Under the pieces are notes generated by a model that was given only the letters and a program-made list of their open reading frames with translations, was not told the DNA's origin and did not search any database. Both the position numbers and the translations under genes were made by a program. From Cohnella phaseoli (GTDB lineage: Bacteria; Bacillota; Bacilli; Paenibacillales; Paenibacillaceae), in assembly GCF_003386235.1 (NCBI RefSeq), contig NZ_QRDZ01000014.1, positions 1-64,000 of the forward strand: 64,000 bases of DNA. The letters run 5' to 3'. Below, piece after piece: positions 25,981 to 35,686 of this stretch (the stretch's first letter is position 1; each line of letters begins with the position of its first letter).

Positions 25981-27234
25981 ATGGATTTTATTAAGCGTCA
26001 ATTGCTTGAGCAGGGAGTCTCGTCGACCGTAACGGTGTATCTCGCCAATATCATCGTCATTTTTCTTATTGTCGGGCTATGCGCAGTGGCGAACTTCGTG
26101 ACCAAGAAAATCGTATTGCGCGTCATCGCCTCATTCATTATGAAAAATCGCTTCACTTGGGACAACGTCATTTTGGAGCGCAAAGTTTTCCACCGCCTGG
26201 CCCACATTGTACCTGCTGTCATCATTTATTATTTTGCACAGGTGTTCCCGCACTATCAGACGCTGATCGAGAAGGGGGCGGTCATTACCATTATCATCGT
26301 AAGCATGATGGCGATCGACGCCTTCCTGAATGCTTGCAACGACATCTACAATACCTATGAAATTTCCAAAATAAAGCCGATTCGCGGCTACACGCAAGTA
26401 ATCAAAATTTTTGTGTTCATAATCGGCGCCATTATTATCGTTTCCGGCTTGATCGGGCAGAGTCCTCTTCTGCTGCTAAGCGGCCTGGGGGCGCTGTCGG
26501 CCGTTCTGATGCTGATTTTCAAGGATTCCATTCTGGGGCTTGTCGCCGGCGTGCAGCTCTCGGCCAACGATATGGTGCGCGTGGGAGACTGGATCGAGAT
26601 GCCGAAGTACAACGCGGACGGCGATGTGATCGATATTTCTCTTAACACGGTCAAGGTGCTGAATTTCGATAAGACGATTACGATGATTCCGAGCTATGCG
26701 CTCATTTCCGACTCGTTCCGCAATTGGAGAGGGATGAGGCAGGCAGGCGGGCGCCGCATTAAGCGGGCCGTCTATATCGATGCGAGCAGCATCGGCTTTT
26801 GTTCGCGCGAAATGCTTGGAAGGTTTCGTAAGATTCAGTTGTTGGCCGATTATATCGAAAATAAAGAGCGGGAAATTGTCGAACACAACGGTCGCAACGG
26901 CGTTGACAAGTCGCTGGAGGTGAACGGGAGGCAGCTGACGAATATCGGCGTATTCCGCGTTTACGTAGAAAATTATTTGCGGCAGCATGCGCTGATTCAT
27001 CGGGACCTGACGCTGCTGGTCAGACAGCTGGCGCCGACGGAGCACGGTTTGCCTCTGGAAATCTACGCTTTCGTACAAGATACGAACTGGGCCGTCTACG
27101 AGTCGGTTCAATCCGATATTTTCGACCACATTTTCGCCTCCGCTCCGACCTTCGGCCTGCGCATTTTCCAGAGTCCGACCGGGCACGATCTTAACCAAGG
27201 GCTGCGGCGGGAAACGCAGGCGGCAGAGTCCTAA
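25981..27234 (+). CDS. MscS-family mechanosensitive channel (YbdG-like)
   Basis: 417 residues. About five TM helices in the first ~185 residues, the last being the pore-type helix with LLLSGLGALSAVLMLIFKDSILGLVAG. An MscS beta domain follows (VRVGDWIEMPKYNADGDVIDISLNTVKVLNFDKTI), then a longer C-terminal domain. Length and the DGDVIDISLNTVKV region fit the YbdG/MscM-like branch. Role: tension-gated solute release on osmotic downshift (family knowledge). AAGGAG lies upstream of ATG 25981; the gene has its own sigma-A promoter. Confidence 0.9.
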   Translation: MDFIKRQLLEQGVSSTVTVYLANIIVIFLIVGLCAVANFVTKKIVLRVIASFIMKNRFTWDNVILERKVFHRLAHIVPAVIIYYFAQVFPHYQTLIEKGAVITIIIVSMMAIDAFLNACNDIYNTYEISKIKPIRGYTQVIKIFVFIIGAIIIVSGLIGQSPLLLLSGLGALSAVLMLIFKDSILGLVAGVQLSANDMVRVGDWIEMPKYNADGDVIDISLNTVKVLNFDKTITMIPSYALISDSFRNWRGMRQAGGRRIKRAVYIDASSIGFCSREMLGRFRKIQLLADYIENKEREIVEHNGRNGVDKSLEVNGRQLTNIGVFRVYVENYLRQHALIHRDLTLLVRQLAPTEHGLPLEIYAFVQDTNWAVYESVQSDIFDHIFASAPTFGLRIFQSPTGHDLNQGLRRETQAAES

Positions 27235-27250
27235 TTATATCCGAACAGTA

Positions 27251-27308
27251 GGGGCTGTCCCATAAGTAGAGTCATTTTGTACGACTCTTTTACTTAGGGG
27301 GCAGCTTC
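27251..27308. mobile_element. Short palindromic MITE-like hairpin
   Basis: GGGGCTGTCCCATAAGTAGAGTC pairs with GACTCTTTTACTTAGGGGGCAGC across a nine-base loop. The outer GGCTGTCCCATAAG matches the ends of the two 0.5-kb elements at 19922 and 43741, suggesting a deletion derivative. Between convergent genes it may also act as a bidirectional terminator. Confidence 0.55.
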
Positions 27309-27397
27309 TTTATGCATGATTTGGAAAGGAACAAGCCTTACGGGAGAGCGGTTGACCGCGTAATAAGATATGGATGCATGAATCTTGTTTTAAGCGG

Positions 27398-28108
27398 TCA
27401 GCTTCTTTTCCCCGTATCGCCGAATTTGTAGCCAAATCCGCGAATCGTCACAATATAAGCGGGTTTGGCCGCATCCCTCTCGATCTTTTTGCGCAGATGA
27501 TGAATGTGGACCATGACGGTGCGTTCGTCGCTTACGCCGTCCAGGCTCCATATTTTCTCGTACAATTGCCTGACGCTGAACACCTGATTCGGATGCTCGA
27601 GCAGCAGCAGCAGGAGCTGCAGCTCTTTGGCCGGCAGGGTAGTCGGCTTGTTGTCGACGAATACCTCTAACCTTCCGGTATGGACTTTAAGCCAACCGTC
27701 CTCCCACAGCTTCCCCTCCTCTTTTTTGCCCTTTCCCCGTCCTGCTTGGTAGCGGCGAAGTCCGGCCAGCACGCGAGCAACGAGAACCTCCGGCTCGAAA
27801 GGCTTGGTGACATAATCGTCTCCGCCGAGCCGCAAGCCGTTCACGATATCCTGCGAGGTTTTTTTATTGGTCATGAAAATGATCGGAACGTCGGAGTCGC
27901 GCCGAATCCGCTCGACCAGTTGAAGACCGTCCATGCGAGGCAGCAATATATCGGTAATCAGCAAGTCGTAATCGTTGCGCCGGAACATATCCAATCCCTG
28001 CTCCGCATCGGGCGCGATATCGACCAGAAGTCCTTCCCTGCGCAAGTAGATGGCGACCAGGTCGCAGATATCGGCGTCGTCCTCGATCAGCAGTATTTTC
28101 CGATTCAT
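27398..28108 (-). CDS. OmpR/PhoB-family response regulator
   Basis: 236 residues. Receiver with EDD, D53 in LLITDILLPRMD and K in VTKPFEPE; winged-helix output with TTLPAKELQLLLLLLEHPNQVFSV and VMVHIHHLRKKIE...IRGFGYKF. ATG 28108 has AGGAGAG upstream. Its 5' end overlaps the stop of the kinase gene (28105-28108), giving a kinase-then-regulator operon. CTTAAAC direct repeats upstream of the kinase are the likely binding site (inference). Confidence 0.93.
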   Translation of the reverse strand: MNRKILLIEDDADICDLVAIYLRREGLLVDIAPDAEQGLDMFRRNDYDLLITDILLPRMDGLQLVERIRRDSDVPIIFMTNKKTSQDIVNGLRLGGDDYVTKPFEPEVLVARVLAGLRRYQAGRGKGKKEEGKLWEDGWLKVHTGRLEVFVDNKPTTLPAKELQLLLLLLEHPNQVFSVRQLYEKIWSLDGVSDERTVMVHIHHLRKKIERDAAKPAYIVTIRGFGYKFGDTGKRS

Positions 28109-30258
28109 AGGCTCTCTCCTTGGGGGGGATGCTCTTGGTTCGCTTCGGACTGACTGATTAGCGCGGGCAGCACAATCCGGAAATCGCTGCCTTGCCCGGG
28201 GACGCTGCTTGCTCCGAGCTCGCCCCGATGGCGCGCGACTATCTCACGGCAGATGGCCAGTCCCAGACCGCTGCCGGCTTTGTCGCTGTGCCCGGACGGA
28301 CTTCGGTAATGGCGCTCGAAAATGAGAGGCAGCTCGGACTCGGGGATGCCGACGCCCGTATCGGTGATATGGATGACGACTCGATCCTCTTCCTGCGGAT
28401 TTTCGCTTGGCCGGAATTCGATCCAGACCCGGACGAGGCCCTCGCCGGGGGTAAACTTGATCGCGTTGCCGACCAGGTTGGCGAATACGCGTTCAAAACG
28501 GTAGGGATCGACGATCGCGCAAATTTCCCCGGACGGGAGGAGAGCAGGCTCCGTATTCTCCCACCGCAACGAGACGTTCGCGGATAACGCTTCGGATTCG
28601 TACTTCTGCGTCAATTGTCGAAGGAAGGGCGGCAGAGGCAGCTCTTGGAACTGGAACTGAAGCTCTTCGGTTTTCAATTGGCTTAATTCGAAAACGTTGT
28701 CGATCAGCTTCTCCAGAAACAGGCTGCGTTCGTAAATCCGTCGGGCGTATTGAGGCGCTTCCTCCGAAATGACGGACGTCATGATCGCTTTCGAGAAGCC
28801 TTTGATTGAGGTCAGCGGTGTCGTCAGATCATGATGTGCATCCGCCAGCAGCGTGCTGCGCACCTGTTCGAGCCGCGTAAGGTCCCGGTTCCCCTGTTCC
28901 AGCTTGCGATTGAGTTCCTGCAAAGAGGCTGTTCGGCTGACGATCGTCTCCTCCTGGGCTTCGATGACTTTGGCCAGCTCGCGGGAGAGCGCCTCGGAAC
29001 GGTTCAGCGCTTTGCCGAACATGGACGAGAGATTAAGCAGTTGAGTCAGCAGGAAGAACAGCATGCCGTAAGAGACAAGCCCTCCGAATGAAACAAACCC
29101 TGTGTAGTATAAAATCTCATGAATGACGGAGGCGAAGAAAACGGCAAAGCCGGTCGCATTGACGCGGGCTCCCGTCCTGCGGCGAAGCGCGGCGCGAATG
29201 TAGCTGTACAGCACGCAAAGGTAAACGGGGAGGAGGAGCGCCAGGATGTACGGGACCAGGTATTGCGTGTACACCTTCGCCGGTGTCGCCAGCACGAATG
29301 CGCCGAAGCCGCCGAGAGCCGCGCCGAAGACGGGAACCGCGAAACGAACGGCTTCCCGCGGATACTGTTTGCGGACGAATACGGCCATGCAGACGAGGGT
29401 GACAATCTCCGAGAGATATTCCAGCTTAACTCCCCATTCCCAGCTCAGTCCCGGAAACAAAACATAGGCGAACGAAGGGCCGAGCAGCGCCGACCGAACG
29501 CAGACGGCCAGACAGATCAGGCCGAACCAGATGACGGCCGGCTCGCGGCTGCGAAACAGGTAGAGGAAGACCGAATAGACGGCCATAAGCAGCAGGCCTC
29601 CCGCGATCAAGGCCCATGTCATCACATCGTTTCGGTGAAGCGAAGCGATTTTCTCCGCATCCCCCAGCTCGATGCCCTCCCAAATTCCTCCCGTGCGCTG
29701 CACGAAGTTCGACACCTGAATCACCATTTCGTTTACGCCGGGGCGCGGTTGAAAATAGGACGCCTTAGGGTAGTTTCTCGGAACCATCGATTTGGCGTCC
29801 GCGCCTACTTTCCCGTTGCCCATTGCAGGTACGCCGTTAATCCAGAGCCGATAGGCCGTAGCCACGTTGCGTACATACAAGCCTAGCGGGTAAACGGCGG
29901 AATTTTCCGACAGCGTAAAGGTCAAACGGTAGGTGGCATATCCTTCGTTAGGAAGCGGCTCGTTATCGAGCGTATAGGATTGCCATTGTGCCGGTATTTC
30001 GACAGAAAGCGGAACGTCCGTCAAGCTTCGATCCATCCGGTTCGGCTCAAGAAGACGATTCCAATAAAATTCCCATGGCCCGGTTAAGGCGACGGGGCGA
30101 TCCGCTCCGGGATTCCAGCCGCGCAGATCGAGTACGCCGGCTTCGGCAGCGTCGTCGGAAGAGGATGCGTAAGAGGAAGGAACGGCGCCCCACAGTATGG
30201 ATAGAGCCGCAAGCAGCCACACGACGGTGGCGTTCATACCCTTATTCCTATGAATCAT
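28105..30258 (-). CDS. 7TMR-DISM-type sensor histidine kinase
   Basis: 717 residues. Signal peptide or TM near 10-30, extracytoplasmic 7TMR-DISMED2-like jelly-roll domain (LDLRGWNPG, LTGPWEFYWNRLLEP, YATYRLTFTLSENS, LYVRNVATAYRLWINGVP). Seven TM helices at ~215-400, HisKA with HHDLTTPLTSIKGFSKAIM (H476), HATPase_c with NLVGNAIKFTP, DTGVGIP and GSGLGLAI. The sensory fold often binds carbohydrates (family knowledge). The ATG at 30258 and an internal ATG at 30237 are both possible. Divergent from the SLH surface-protein gene, which is a plausible target. Confidence 0.9.
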   Translation of the reverse strand: MIHRNKGMNATVVWLLAALSILWGAVPSSYASSSDDAAEAGVLDLRGWNPGADRPVALTGPWEFYWNRLLEPNRMDRSLTDVPLSVEIPAQWQSYTLDNEPLPNEGYATYRLTFTLSENSAVYPLGLYVRNVATAYRLWINGVPAMGNGKVGADAKSMVPRNYPKASYFQPRPGVNEMVIQVSNFVQRTGGIWEGIELGDAEKIASLHRNDVMTWALIAGGLLLMAVYSVFLYLFRSREPAVIWFGLICLAVCVRSALLGPSFAYVLFPGLSWEWGVKLEYLSEIVTLVCMAVFVRKQYPREAVRFAVPVFGAALGGFGAFVLATPAKVYTQYLVPYILALLLPVYLCVLYSYIRAALRRRTGARVNATGFAVFFASVIHEILYYTGFVSFGGLVSYGMLFFLLTQLLNLSSMFGKALNRSEALSRELAKVIEAQEETIVSRTASLQELNRKLEQGNRDLTRLEQVRSTLLADAHHDLTTPLTSIKGFSKAIMTSVISEEAPQYARRIYERSLFLEKLIDNVFELSQLKTEELQFQFQELPLPPFLRQLTQKYESEALSANVSLRWENTEPALLPSGEICAIVDPYRFERVFANLVGNAIKFTPGEGLVRVWIEFRPSENPQEEDRVVIHITDTGVGIPESELPLIFERHYRSPSGHSDKAGSGLGLAICREIVARHRGELGASSVPGQGSDFRIVLPALISQSEANQEHPPQGESL

Positions 30259-30316
30259 ATGGGTGACTCTCCGATCGGGTGGGGAGTGAGGTCGAATTAG
30301 GCGATTTTGGCTCGGA

Positions 30317-30340
30317 CTTAAACGAAACTTAAACTTAATC
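30317..30340. promoter_or_regulatory. CTTAAAC direct repeats, probable OmpR-type regulator binding site
   Basis: CTTAAAC at 30317-30323 and again at 30328-30334, exactly 11 bp apart, followed by an overlapping CTTAATC (30334-30340). Direct repeats on an 11-bp period are typical of PhoB/OmpR-family sites. It lies between the kinase operon and the divergent SLH gene. Confidence 0.6.
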
Positions 30341-30463
30341 GGCTAATCTTGGGGACGAGCTAGTCGTATTATCCATAAATGAGAGGTGGAATTCAAGCGG
30401 AATTTAACGAATTGCGGACAGAAGTTCCGGGTATTCATAGAACGGGAGACGGGGGATTTATCT

Positions 30464-33400
30464 ATGCGGTTGGCAATGAGAAAATGGGCGTTGATTGTCG
30501 GGGCGAGCGGGTTGCTGTTTCTATTGGGAGCGATGCTGGATACGGCCGCGGTTCGGGCGGAGCCGCAGAAGCGGCTGGCCGACCTGCCGGTCGGGACGGT
30601 CGTACAGGATACGAGAGGGTTTACGGAGCCGTGGATCGTGCTGTCGCAGGATCATTTCGGAACGGATCGCACGCTGCTGGTATTAAAAGGACTTCATTCG
30701 GGAGGCAACCGTCCTTACTATACGAGCTCAAACTACGTATACGGTACGTCCAAGTGGGGAAACTCGGACATTCGACTGTGGCTGAGAGGAGATTTCTACG
30801 GCAGTCTGTCCGATCGTTTTCGCGCCGCGGTGCGAGAGACGACGACGGTCACGTACGGCGACGCGCTGACGGACGAGACAATCTTTTTACTGTCGGCGGC
30901 GGAGTGGGGGTATACCGATACCTACTATATGAAGCTTAACCACGGTACCGCGGTTGCCGGAGCGGGGAGCTACAAAACGTTGGGCCAGAACTATTGGACC
31001 CGTTCGCCGAGCTACGACAACAGTCCGAGTCTATTGATGGTCAAGCCGAACGGGGATATCGAATATCGGTACTACGCGGGAATGAGCTACGGGGTAAGAC
31101 CTAGCGCGAATCTGGACAAGAACGCTCGGGTTTACGGCCCTTATACGGGGCCGGGCGGGCAGTTTTACACGCTGTTCACAGCTGATCCGGCCGTCGTGCT
31201 GGCCAGAATGCAGCATTATTCCGCTAACGGCGCCGGAGAGCTGACGATGGAAGAGTTGGATGCTATGGACGCCGCTCCGGCTTATGCCGTGAACTTGGAG
31301 GCTTATAAGGCCGCGATTGAGGGGGCGGGGACGATAGGCTCGGTGTCTCGGGTTCGGCAGCTCGTGACGGACGTCAATGCTGGGCAGCGTGCGACATGGG
31401 TTGCCGCAATAGCCAATTATGCGGCGGCGGGGGATGCCGGGTCGCTGACGATTGAGGAACTGCTCGCCGCCGGTATGGATCGCGTGAAAACAGAGGAGCT
31501 GCCCCGGTATCGGGCGGTTGTTGGCGGAGCGGGCGCGATTGGCGACGCGACGGAGCTGCAGGAGCTGGTCGACCAGGCCAACGGGCAGGCGCTGCAGGAG
31601 TTGTTCGACCGAATTCGGCAGTACGCGGCGTCGGGGAATGCCGACGAGCTGACGATGGAAGAGCTGCTAACGGTCGGAGCAGTTAGAACGATTGCGCTTC
31701 ATCTGGCGATCTATAAAGCGGCGATTGCCGAAGCGGGAACGATTGCGGATTTGGCCGAGTTGCAGCGAATGATCGATCGGTCGAACGCTTTGACGATTAT
31801 CCGCGATTATACGGCCAACCGGAACGCCGGGCCGCTGACGATCGCCGAGCTGGAGAACGCCGGAACGACCGAAGCGGTCGCGGCCAATCTGGCGGCCTAC
31901 CGATGGGCACTCGTTCATGCCGCAGCGGTGAGCTCTCCGGGGGCGCTTCAACAGCTCGTCGATCGGGCCAACGTGGAGCAAACCCGCGCGCGCAGGCTTG
32001 TTCCTCAGCCGATAGCGGCTCTTCCCGCCGGAACGGTGGTCAAGGAGACCAAAGGGTTCGGAGAGCCGTGGATCGTGCATGCGCAAGGCCACTTCAGGGC
32101 AGGCTTGACGCTGCTTACGCTGAAGGGAGTTCATCCGAGCGGCGGTCGAGCGTTCCATAGCAGCTTTGATTACGATTTATCCAACTGGGAAAATTCCGAT
32201 CTTCGGACGTGGCTAAGGAACGGCTTCTATAATAGCTTGTCCGAGCGCTTCCGCAGCGCGATAGAAACGACGACGACGAAGACGTACGGCCAGACGCTGA
32301 CGGACGAGACCGTGTTCCTGCTGTCGGTCGCCGAGTGGGGATACGCCGATACTTACGATATGTATAAGGATCACGGTACGCTTGTGCCCGGTTCGGAAAA
32401 CTATCGGACGATCAATGCGGATTACTGGACGCGTTCTCCAAGCTATGACAACAGTCCGAGCATTTTTTATGTGAAAAAGAACGGGACGTTCTCGTACAAG
32501 TATTTTGATTCTACGGCTCAAAGCGTGAGGCCTAGCGTCAACATTGGCTCGAATAGGGAAGTCTACGGTCCTTATTACGATGCGGGCGGAGCGGAGTACT
32601 ATACGTTGTTTGCCGGCGAGCCTGGGCCGGCGCTGGCGAAGATTCGGTCCTACGCCGCGGGAGAGGATGTCGGCGAGCTTGCTTATGCGGATTTGATCTC
32701 GGCGGGGATCGAGGGCGCTGTGGACGATTATTTGCATGGCTACAGGGAAGCGATCGCTCAAGTCGGAGTCATTCAGGATTTGGCGGCGCTTCAGCAGGTG
32801 ATCGACGGGGTCAATGCGGAGAAGTCCGCCGTTAAGACGATTGAAGCTTTCCGTTTTGACGGCCTGACGCCGCCGGCGATCGGGATCGTCGACGAGACGG
32901 AGAAGACGATCTCGGTGTCGGTTCCTTACGGGACGAATGTGAAGGCGCTGATGCCGACGATTGCTTATACCGGAGCGTCAGTGACGCCTGCACCCGGGGA
33001 AGCCCGCGATTTCACAGGGCCGGTGATCTATACGGTGACGGCGGCGGACGGATCGGAGCAAAGCTATACGGCGAACGTGACGATCCGGCCGGTGGATTCG
33101 GCGGATGCGCCTGTTCTCATGGCGGCGGAAGCGGGAGACGGTCAGGTGAGCTTGACATGGTCGCCTGCAGCGGGGGCGACCGACTACAGAATCTATTGGC
33201 GCACGGGCGAAGGTTCGTATGCTGCGCCGGCGTACACCGTAACCGGCGCTGTGTATGGTTATACGGCAACGGGATTGACGAACGGAACAGCCTACTTCTT
33301 CGTCGTTCAGGCTTCGTATGCGGGCGTGGACAGCGAGCTGTCCAACGAGCTTGTCGCCGTTCCGAGAACGGTTCCGGGAGTTCCGCGCGGCGTCGTCGCG

Positions 33401-35017
33401 ACGGCCGGCGACGGCAGAGCCGAGGTTAGATTCGAGGCCCCCGCCAGCAACGGAGGCAGTCCGATTGTTCGGTACGAAGTGGCTGATGCAGCCGGACGAA
33501 TGGTCGCCGCAGGAGCGGGAAGTCCGATCGCCGTGACAGGATTGGAGAACGGAACGGCGTATGCCTTTACCGTCACCGCGGTTAATGTTGCCGGTCCGGG
33601 CTTGCCTTCGGCGCTCTCTAATGAAGTGACGCCGAGAGCGGCTTCCAACGGAGGCAATCCGGGAGGCGGAGAAGGCGGGGGGAATGGCGGTAATGGAGGC
33701 AACGTCGGCGGAGGAGGCGGAGGCGGATCGTCCGCGCCGCAGACGCCGGCGGAATCGAAGGAGAACCCGGCTGCGAGCGTACAGGTTTGGGTGAACGGTC
33801 AAGTCGCAAGTCTGGGAGCAACGGCGAAGGAACGGCTGGGAGATCGGGAGGCGACGTTGTTGGTCGTCGATTCCGTCCTATTGGAGCGCGTGCTTTCTGC
33901 AAGCGAAGGCGCCAACGCCACGCTCAAGGTCGCGGATCGCTCGGCGGGCGGGTTAGTCGTGGCGTTGGACGCGCAAGCGCTGCGAATGCTGCAGCAGCGA
34001 CACGCCACCGTCGAGCTGGATATCGGGACAAGCATATACCCTGTTCCCGTCGAGGCGATCGATCTGGCGGACGTAATGCGGCGTCTCGGCGGTGCAGCGG
34101 TGCAGACCGGCTTCAGCCTGCGGATCGAAGCTTTCCTTCCGGCGGAGGCCGCTCAGGAGCGGCTCGCGAAGACTGCGGCCGCAGAACGGCTTGAACTGCG
34201 CGGCTCGCCGGTTGAATTTGCGATTCGCGCCGTGCAGGGGGCGAAGTCCGTGCCAATCTCCCGCTTTAATGGCTATGTAGAACGGCTGATCGCGCTTCCG
34301 GACGGCGCTGCCGGGGCTGGAATATCGACGGGAGTTGTCATGGACGATAACGGAAGCTTGCGGCATGCGCCCACTAAGCTGATTAAGAGAGACGGCAAGC
34401 AGTATGCAAGAATAAGCAGTCTGACCAATAGTGTGTATGCGCTCGTTTCGCGCCCGGTTCATTTCTCGGATATGGCGGGCCATTGGGCGGAGGAAGATAT
34501 CGCGGAGATGAGCGCCAGACTCGTAATCAACGGGGCAAAGGGGACGTTCGGACCGGATCGGCCGGTTACCCGGGCCGAATTCGCCGCGATGCTCGTACGC
34601 GCGTTAGGGCTTCCGCAGGCGGAGGGGACGACGATTCCATTTGCAGATGTGAATCCGGGCGTCTGGTACGCGGATACGGTGCATACGGCATACGTTTACG
34701 GAATGATCGGCGGATTCGAGGACGGTACGTTCCGTCCAACAGCTCGCATGACCCGCGAGCAGGCGCTGGTCATGATCGCCAGAGCGATGTCCTTAACCGG
34801 ATTAAAGACCGACGTAGCGACAGGAACGAAGGCGAGCTTTCCTTTTGCCGACGCCGCCGAGGTGTCCGCCTATGCGAGAAGCGGCGTTGCCGCGGCGACG
34901 CAGGCCGGAATCGCGTCCGGCGCCAAGGACGGACGTCTGGCGCCTAAAGCCCAGATTACCCGGGCGGAGGTAGCCGCTCTTCTGAAGCGGTTGTTGGAGA
35001 AGTCCGATCTTATCTGA
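30464..35017 (+). CDS. Giant S-layer-homology surface protein with two DUF6273-like domains
   Basis: 1,517 residues with a signal peptide (ALIVGASGLLFLLGAML..., cleavage near 29). Order: a DUF6273-like domain at ~36-230 (WGNSDIRLWLRG, YWTRSPSYDNSPS, YGVRPS). Helical repeats at ~244-510 (units with ELTMEEL and LxxLVDxAN). A second DUF6273-like domain at ~515-710, another helical repeat, and a DUF5018-like beta domain ~790-876. Two fibronectin-III domains at ~880-1058, a Gly-rich linker ~1061-1090, a wall-proximal region, and three SLH domains at ~1335-1517 (FSDMAGHWAEEDI, FADVNPGVWYADTV, then TRAEVAALLKRLL) that bind pyruvylated wall polymer. ATG 30464 is chosen because GGGGGA precedes it and the signal peptide follows. 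Divergent from the OmpR-type system that may control it. Confidence 0.88.
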   Translation: MRLAMRKWALIVGASGLLFLLGAMLDTAAVRAEPQKRLADLPVGTVVQDTRGFTEPWIVLSQDHFGTDRTLLVLKGLHSGGNRPYYTSSNYVYGTSKWGNSDIRLWLRGDFYGSLSDRFRAAVRETTTVTYGDALTDETIFLLSAAEWGYTDTYYMKLNHGTAVAGAGSYKTLGQNYWTRSPSYDNSPSLLMVKPNGDIEYRYYAGMSYGVRPSANLDKNARVYGPYTGPGGQFYTLFTADPAVVLARMQHYSANGAGELTMEELDAMDAAPAYAVNLEAYKAAIEGAGTIGSVSRVRQLVTDVNAGQRATWVAAIANYAAAGDAGSLTIEELLAAGMDRVKTEELPRYRAVVGGAGAIGDATELQELVDQANGQALQELFDRIRQYAASGNADELTMEELLTVGAVRTIALHLAIYKAAIAEAGTIADLAELQRMIDRSNALTIIRDYTANRNAGPLTIAELENAGTTEAVAANLAAYRWALVHAAAVSSPGALQQLVDRANVEQTRARRLVPQPIAALPAGTVVKETKGFGEPWIVHAQGHFRAGLTLLTLKGVHPSGGRAFHSSFDYDLSNWENSDLRTWLRNGFYNSLSERFRSAIETTTTKTYGQTLTDETVFLLSVAEWGYADTYDMYKDHGTLVPGSENYRTINADYWTRSPSYDNSPSIFYVKKNGTFSYKYFDSTAQSVRPSVNIGSNREVYGPYYDAGGAEYYTLFAGEPGPALAKIRSYAAGEDVGELAYADLISAGIEGAVDDYLHGYREAIAQVGVIQDLAALQQVIDGVNAEKSAVKTIEAFRFDGLTPPAIGIVDETEKTISVSVPYGTNVKALMPTIAYTGASVTPAPGEARDFTGPVIYTVTAADGSEQSYTANVTIRPVDSADAPVLMAAEAGDGQVSLTWSPAAGATDYRIYWRTGEGSYAAPAYTVTGAVYGYTATGLTNGTAYFFVVQASYAGVDSELSNELVAVPRTVPGVPRGVVATAGDGRAEVRFEAPASNGGSPIVRYEVADAAGRMVAAGAGSPIAVTGLENGTAYAFTVTAVNVAGPGLPSALSNEVTPRAASNGGNPGGGEGGGNGGNGGNVGGGGGGGSSAPQTPAESKENPAASVQVWVNGQVASLGATAKERLGDREATLLVVDSVLLERVLSASEGANATLKVADRSAGGLVVALDAQALRMLQQRHATVELDIGTSIYPVPVEAIDLADVMRRLGGAAVQTGFSLRIEAFLPAEAAQERLAKTAAAERLELRGSPVEFAIRAVQGAKSVPISRFNGYVERLIALPDGAAGAGISTGVVMDDNGSLRHAPTKLIKRDGKQYARISSLTNSVYALVSRPVHFSDMAGHWAEEDIAEMSARLVINGAKGTFGPDRPVTRAEFAAMLVRALGLPQAEGTTIPFADVNPGVWYADTVHTAYVYGMIGGFEDGTFRPTARMTREQALVMIARAMSLTGLKTDVATGTKASFPFADAAEVSAYARSGVAAATQAGIASGAKDGRLAPKAQITRAEVAALLKRLLEKSDLI

Positions 35018-35040
35018 TTATCGTTGAAGCGGTGAACGGC

Positions 35041-35077
35041 TTTTGCGCAGGCAGGCTCTTGGTCTGCCTGCGCAAAA
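35041..35077. other. Perfect 14-bp hairpin after the SLH gene
   Basis: TTTTGCGCAGGCAG / CTGCCTGCGCAAAA with a nine-base loop, 24 bases after the stop codon. It lacks a trailing T run on the plus strand, so terminator function is only likely. Confidence 0.5.
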
Positions 35078-35183
35078 GGACGCCGACTCCGTTAACGTCA
35101 ACGGGAAGGGTGGCGGAAAAGCGCGTTGCCGAAGGGTCTAAAACCGGTGAATGAAAAAAATAAAAAAACTTTGTAAAAGGGGC

Positions 35184-35212
35184 TTGCAATTGTTTTAGGT
35201 ATTTGTTATATT
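35184..35212 (+). promoter_or_regulatory. Promoter of the second tRNA cluster
   Basis: TTGCAA (35184-35189), 17-base spacer, TATATT (35207-35212), 62 bases upstream of tRNA-Gly. Confidence 0.75.
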
Positions 35213-35273
35213 ATTTCTTGTCGCCTCAAGTGATACGAACTAAACGGGCGGCGGCGGAAATGCCCAAAATCAT

Positions 35274-35348
35274 GCGGAAATAGCTCAGTGGTAGAGCATC
35301 TCGTTGCCAACGAGAAGGTCGCGGGTTCGAATCCCGTTTTCCGCTCCA
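35274..35348 (+). tRNA. tRNA-Gly (GCC)
   Basis: Acceptor stem GCGGAAA/TTTCCGC, anticodon loop TTGCCAA, encoded CCA. Confidence 0.95.
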
Positions 35349-35351
35349 TAT

Positions 35352-35428
35352 GCGCCCTTAGCTCAGCTGGATAGAGCGTTTGACTACGAATCAAAAGGCC
35401 GGGAGTTCGAATCTCTCAGGGCGCGCCA
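35352..35428 (+). tRNA. tRNA-Arg (ACG)
   Basis: Acceptor stem GCGCCCT/AGGGCGC, anticodon loop CTACGAA, encoded CCA. The wobble A is normally edited to inosine. Confidence 0.95.
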
Positions 35429-35445
35429 TTTTTACTCATAATTGT

Positions 35446-35522
35446 CGGGACGTAGCTCAGCTTGGTAGAGCACCTGGTTTGGGACCAGGGGGTCGCATGT
35501 TCGAATCGTGTCGTCCCGACCA
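35446..35522 (+). tRNA. tRNA-Pro (TGG)
   Basis: Acceptor stem CGGGACG/CGTCCCG, anticodon loop TTTGGGA, encoded CCA. Confidence 0.95.
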
Positions 35523-35529
35523 TCGTTTT

Positions 35530-35603
35530 GCGGGTGTAGTTCAATGGTAGAACTTTAGCCTTCCAAGCTAATAGCGTGGGTTCGATTCCCATCACCCGCT
35601 CCA
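35530..35603 (+). tRNA. tRNA-Gly (TCC)
   Basis: Acceptor stem GCGGGTG/CACCCGC, anticodon loop CTTCCAA, encoded CCA. Confidence 0.95.
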
Positions 35604-35623
35604 TTTATAACAAACAAGACGAC

Positions 35624-35642
35624 AAGCCTACGGGCTTTTTTT
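35624..35642 (+). terminator. Terminator inside the tRNA cluster
   Basis: Short stem AAGCC-TAC-GGGCTT followed by eight T. It separates the first four tRNAs from tRNA-Pro(CGG). Confidence 0.6.
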
Positions 35643-35686
35643 TGACTCATGTCGCTTGTTGGTCGAGGCACTAATTTCATATTTGT

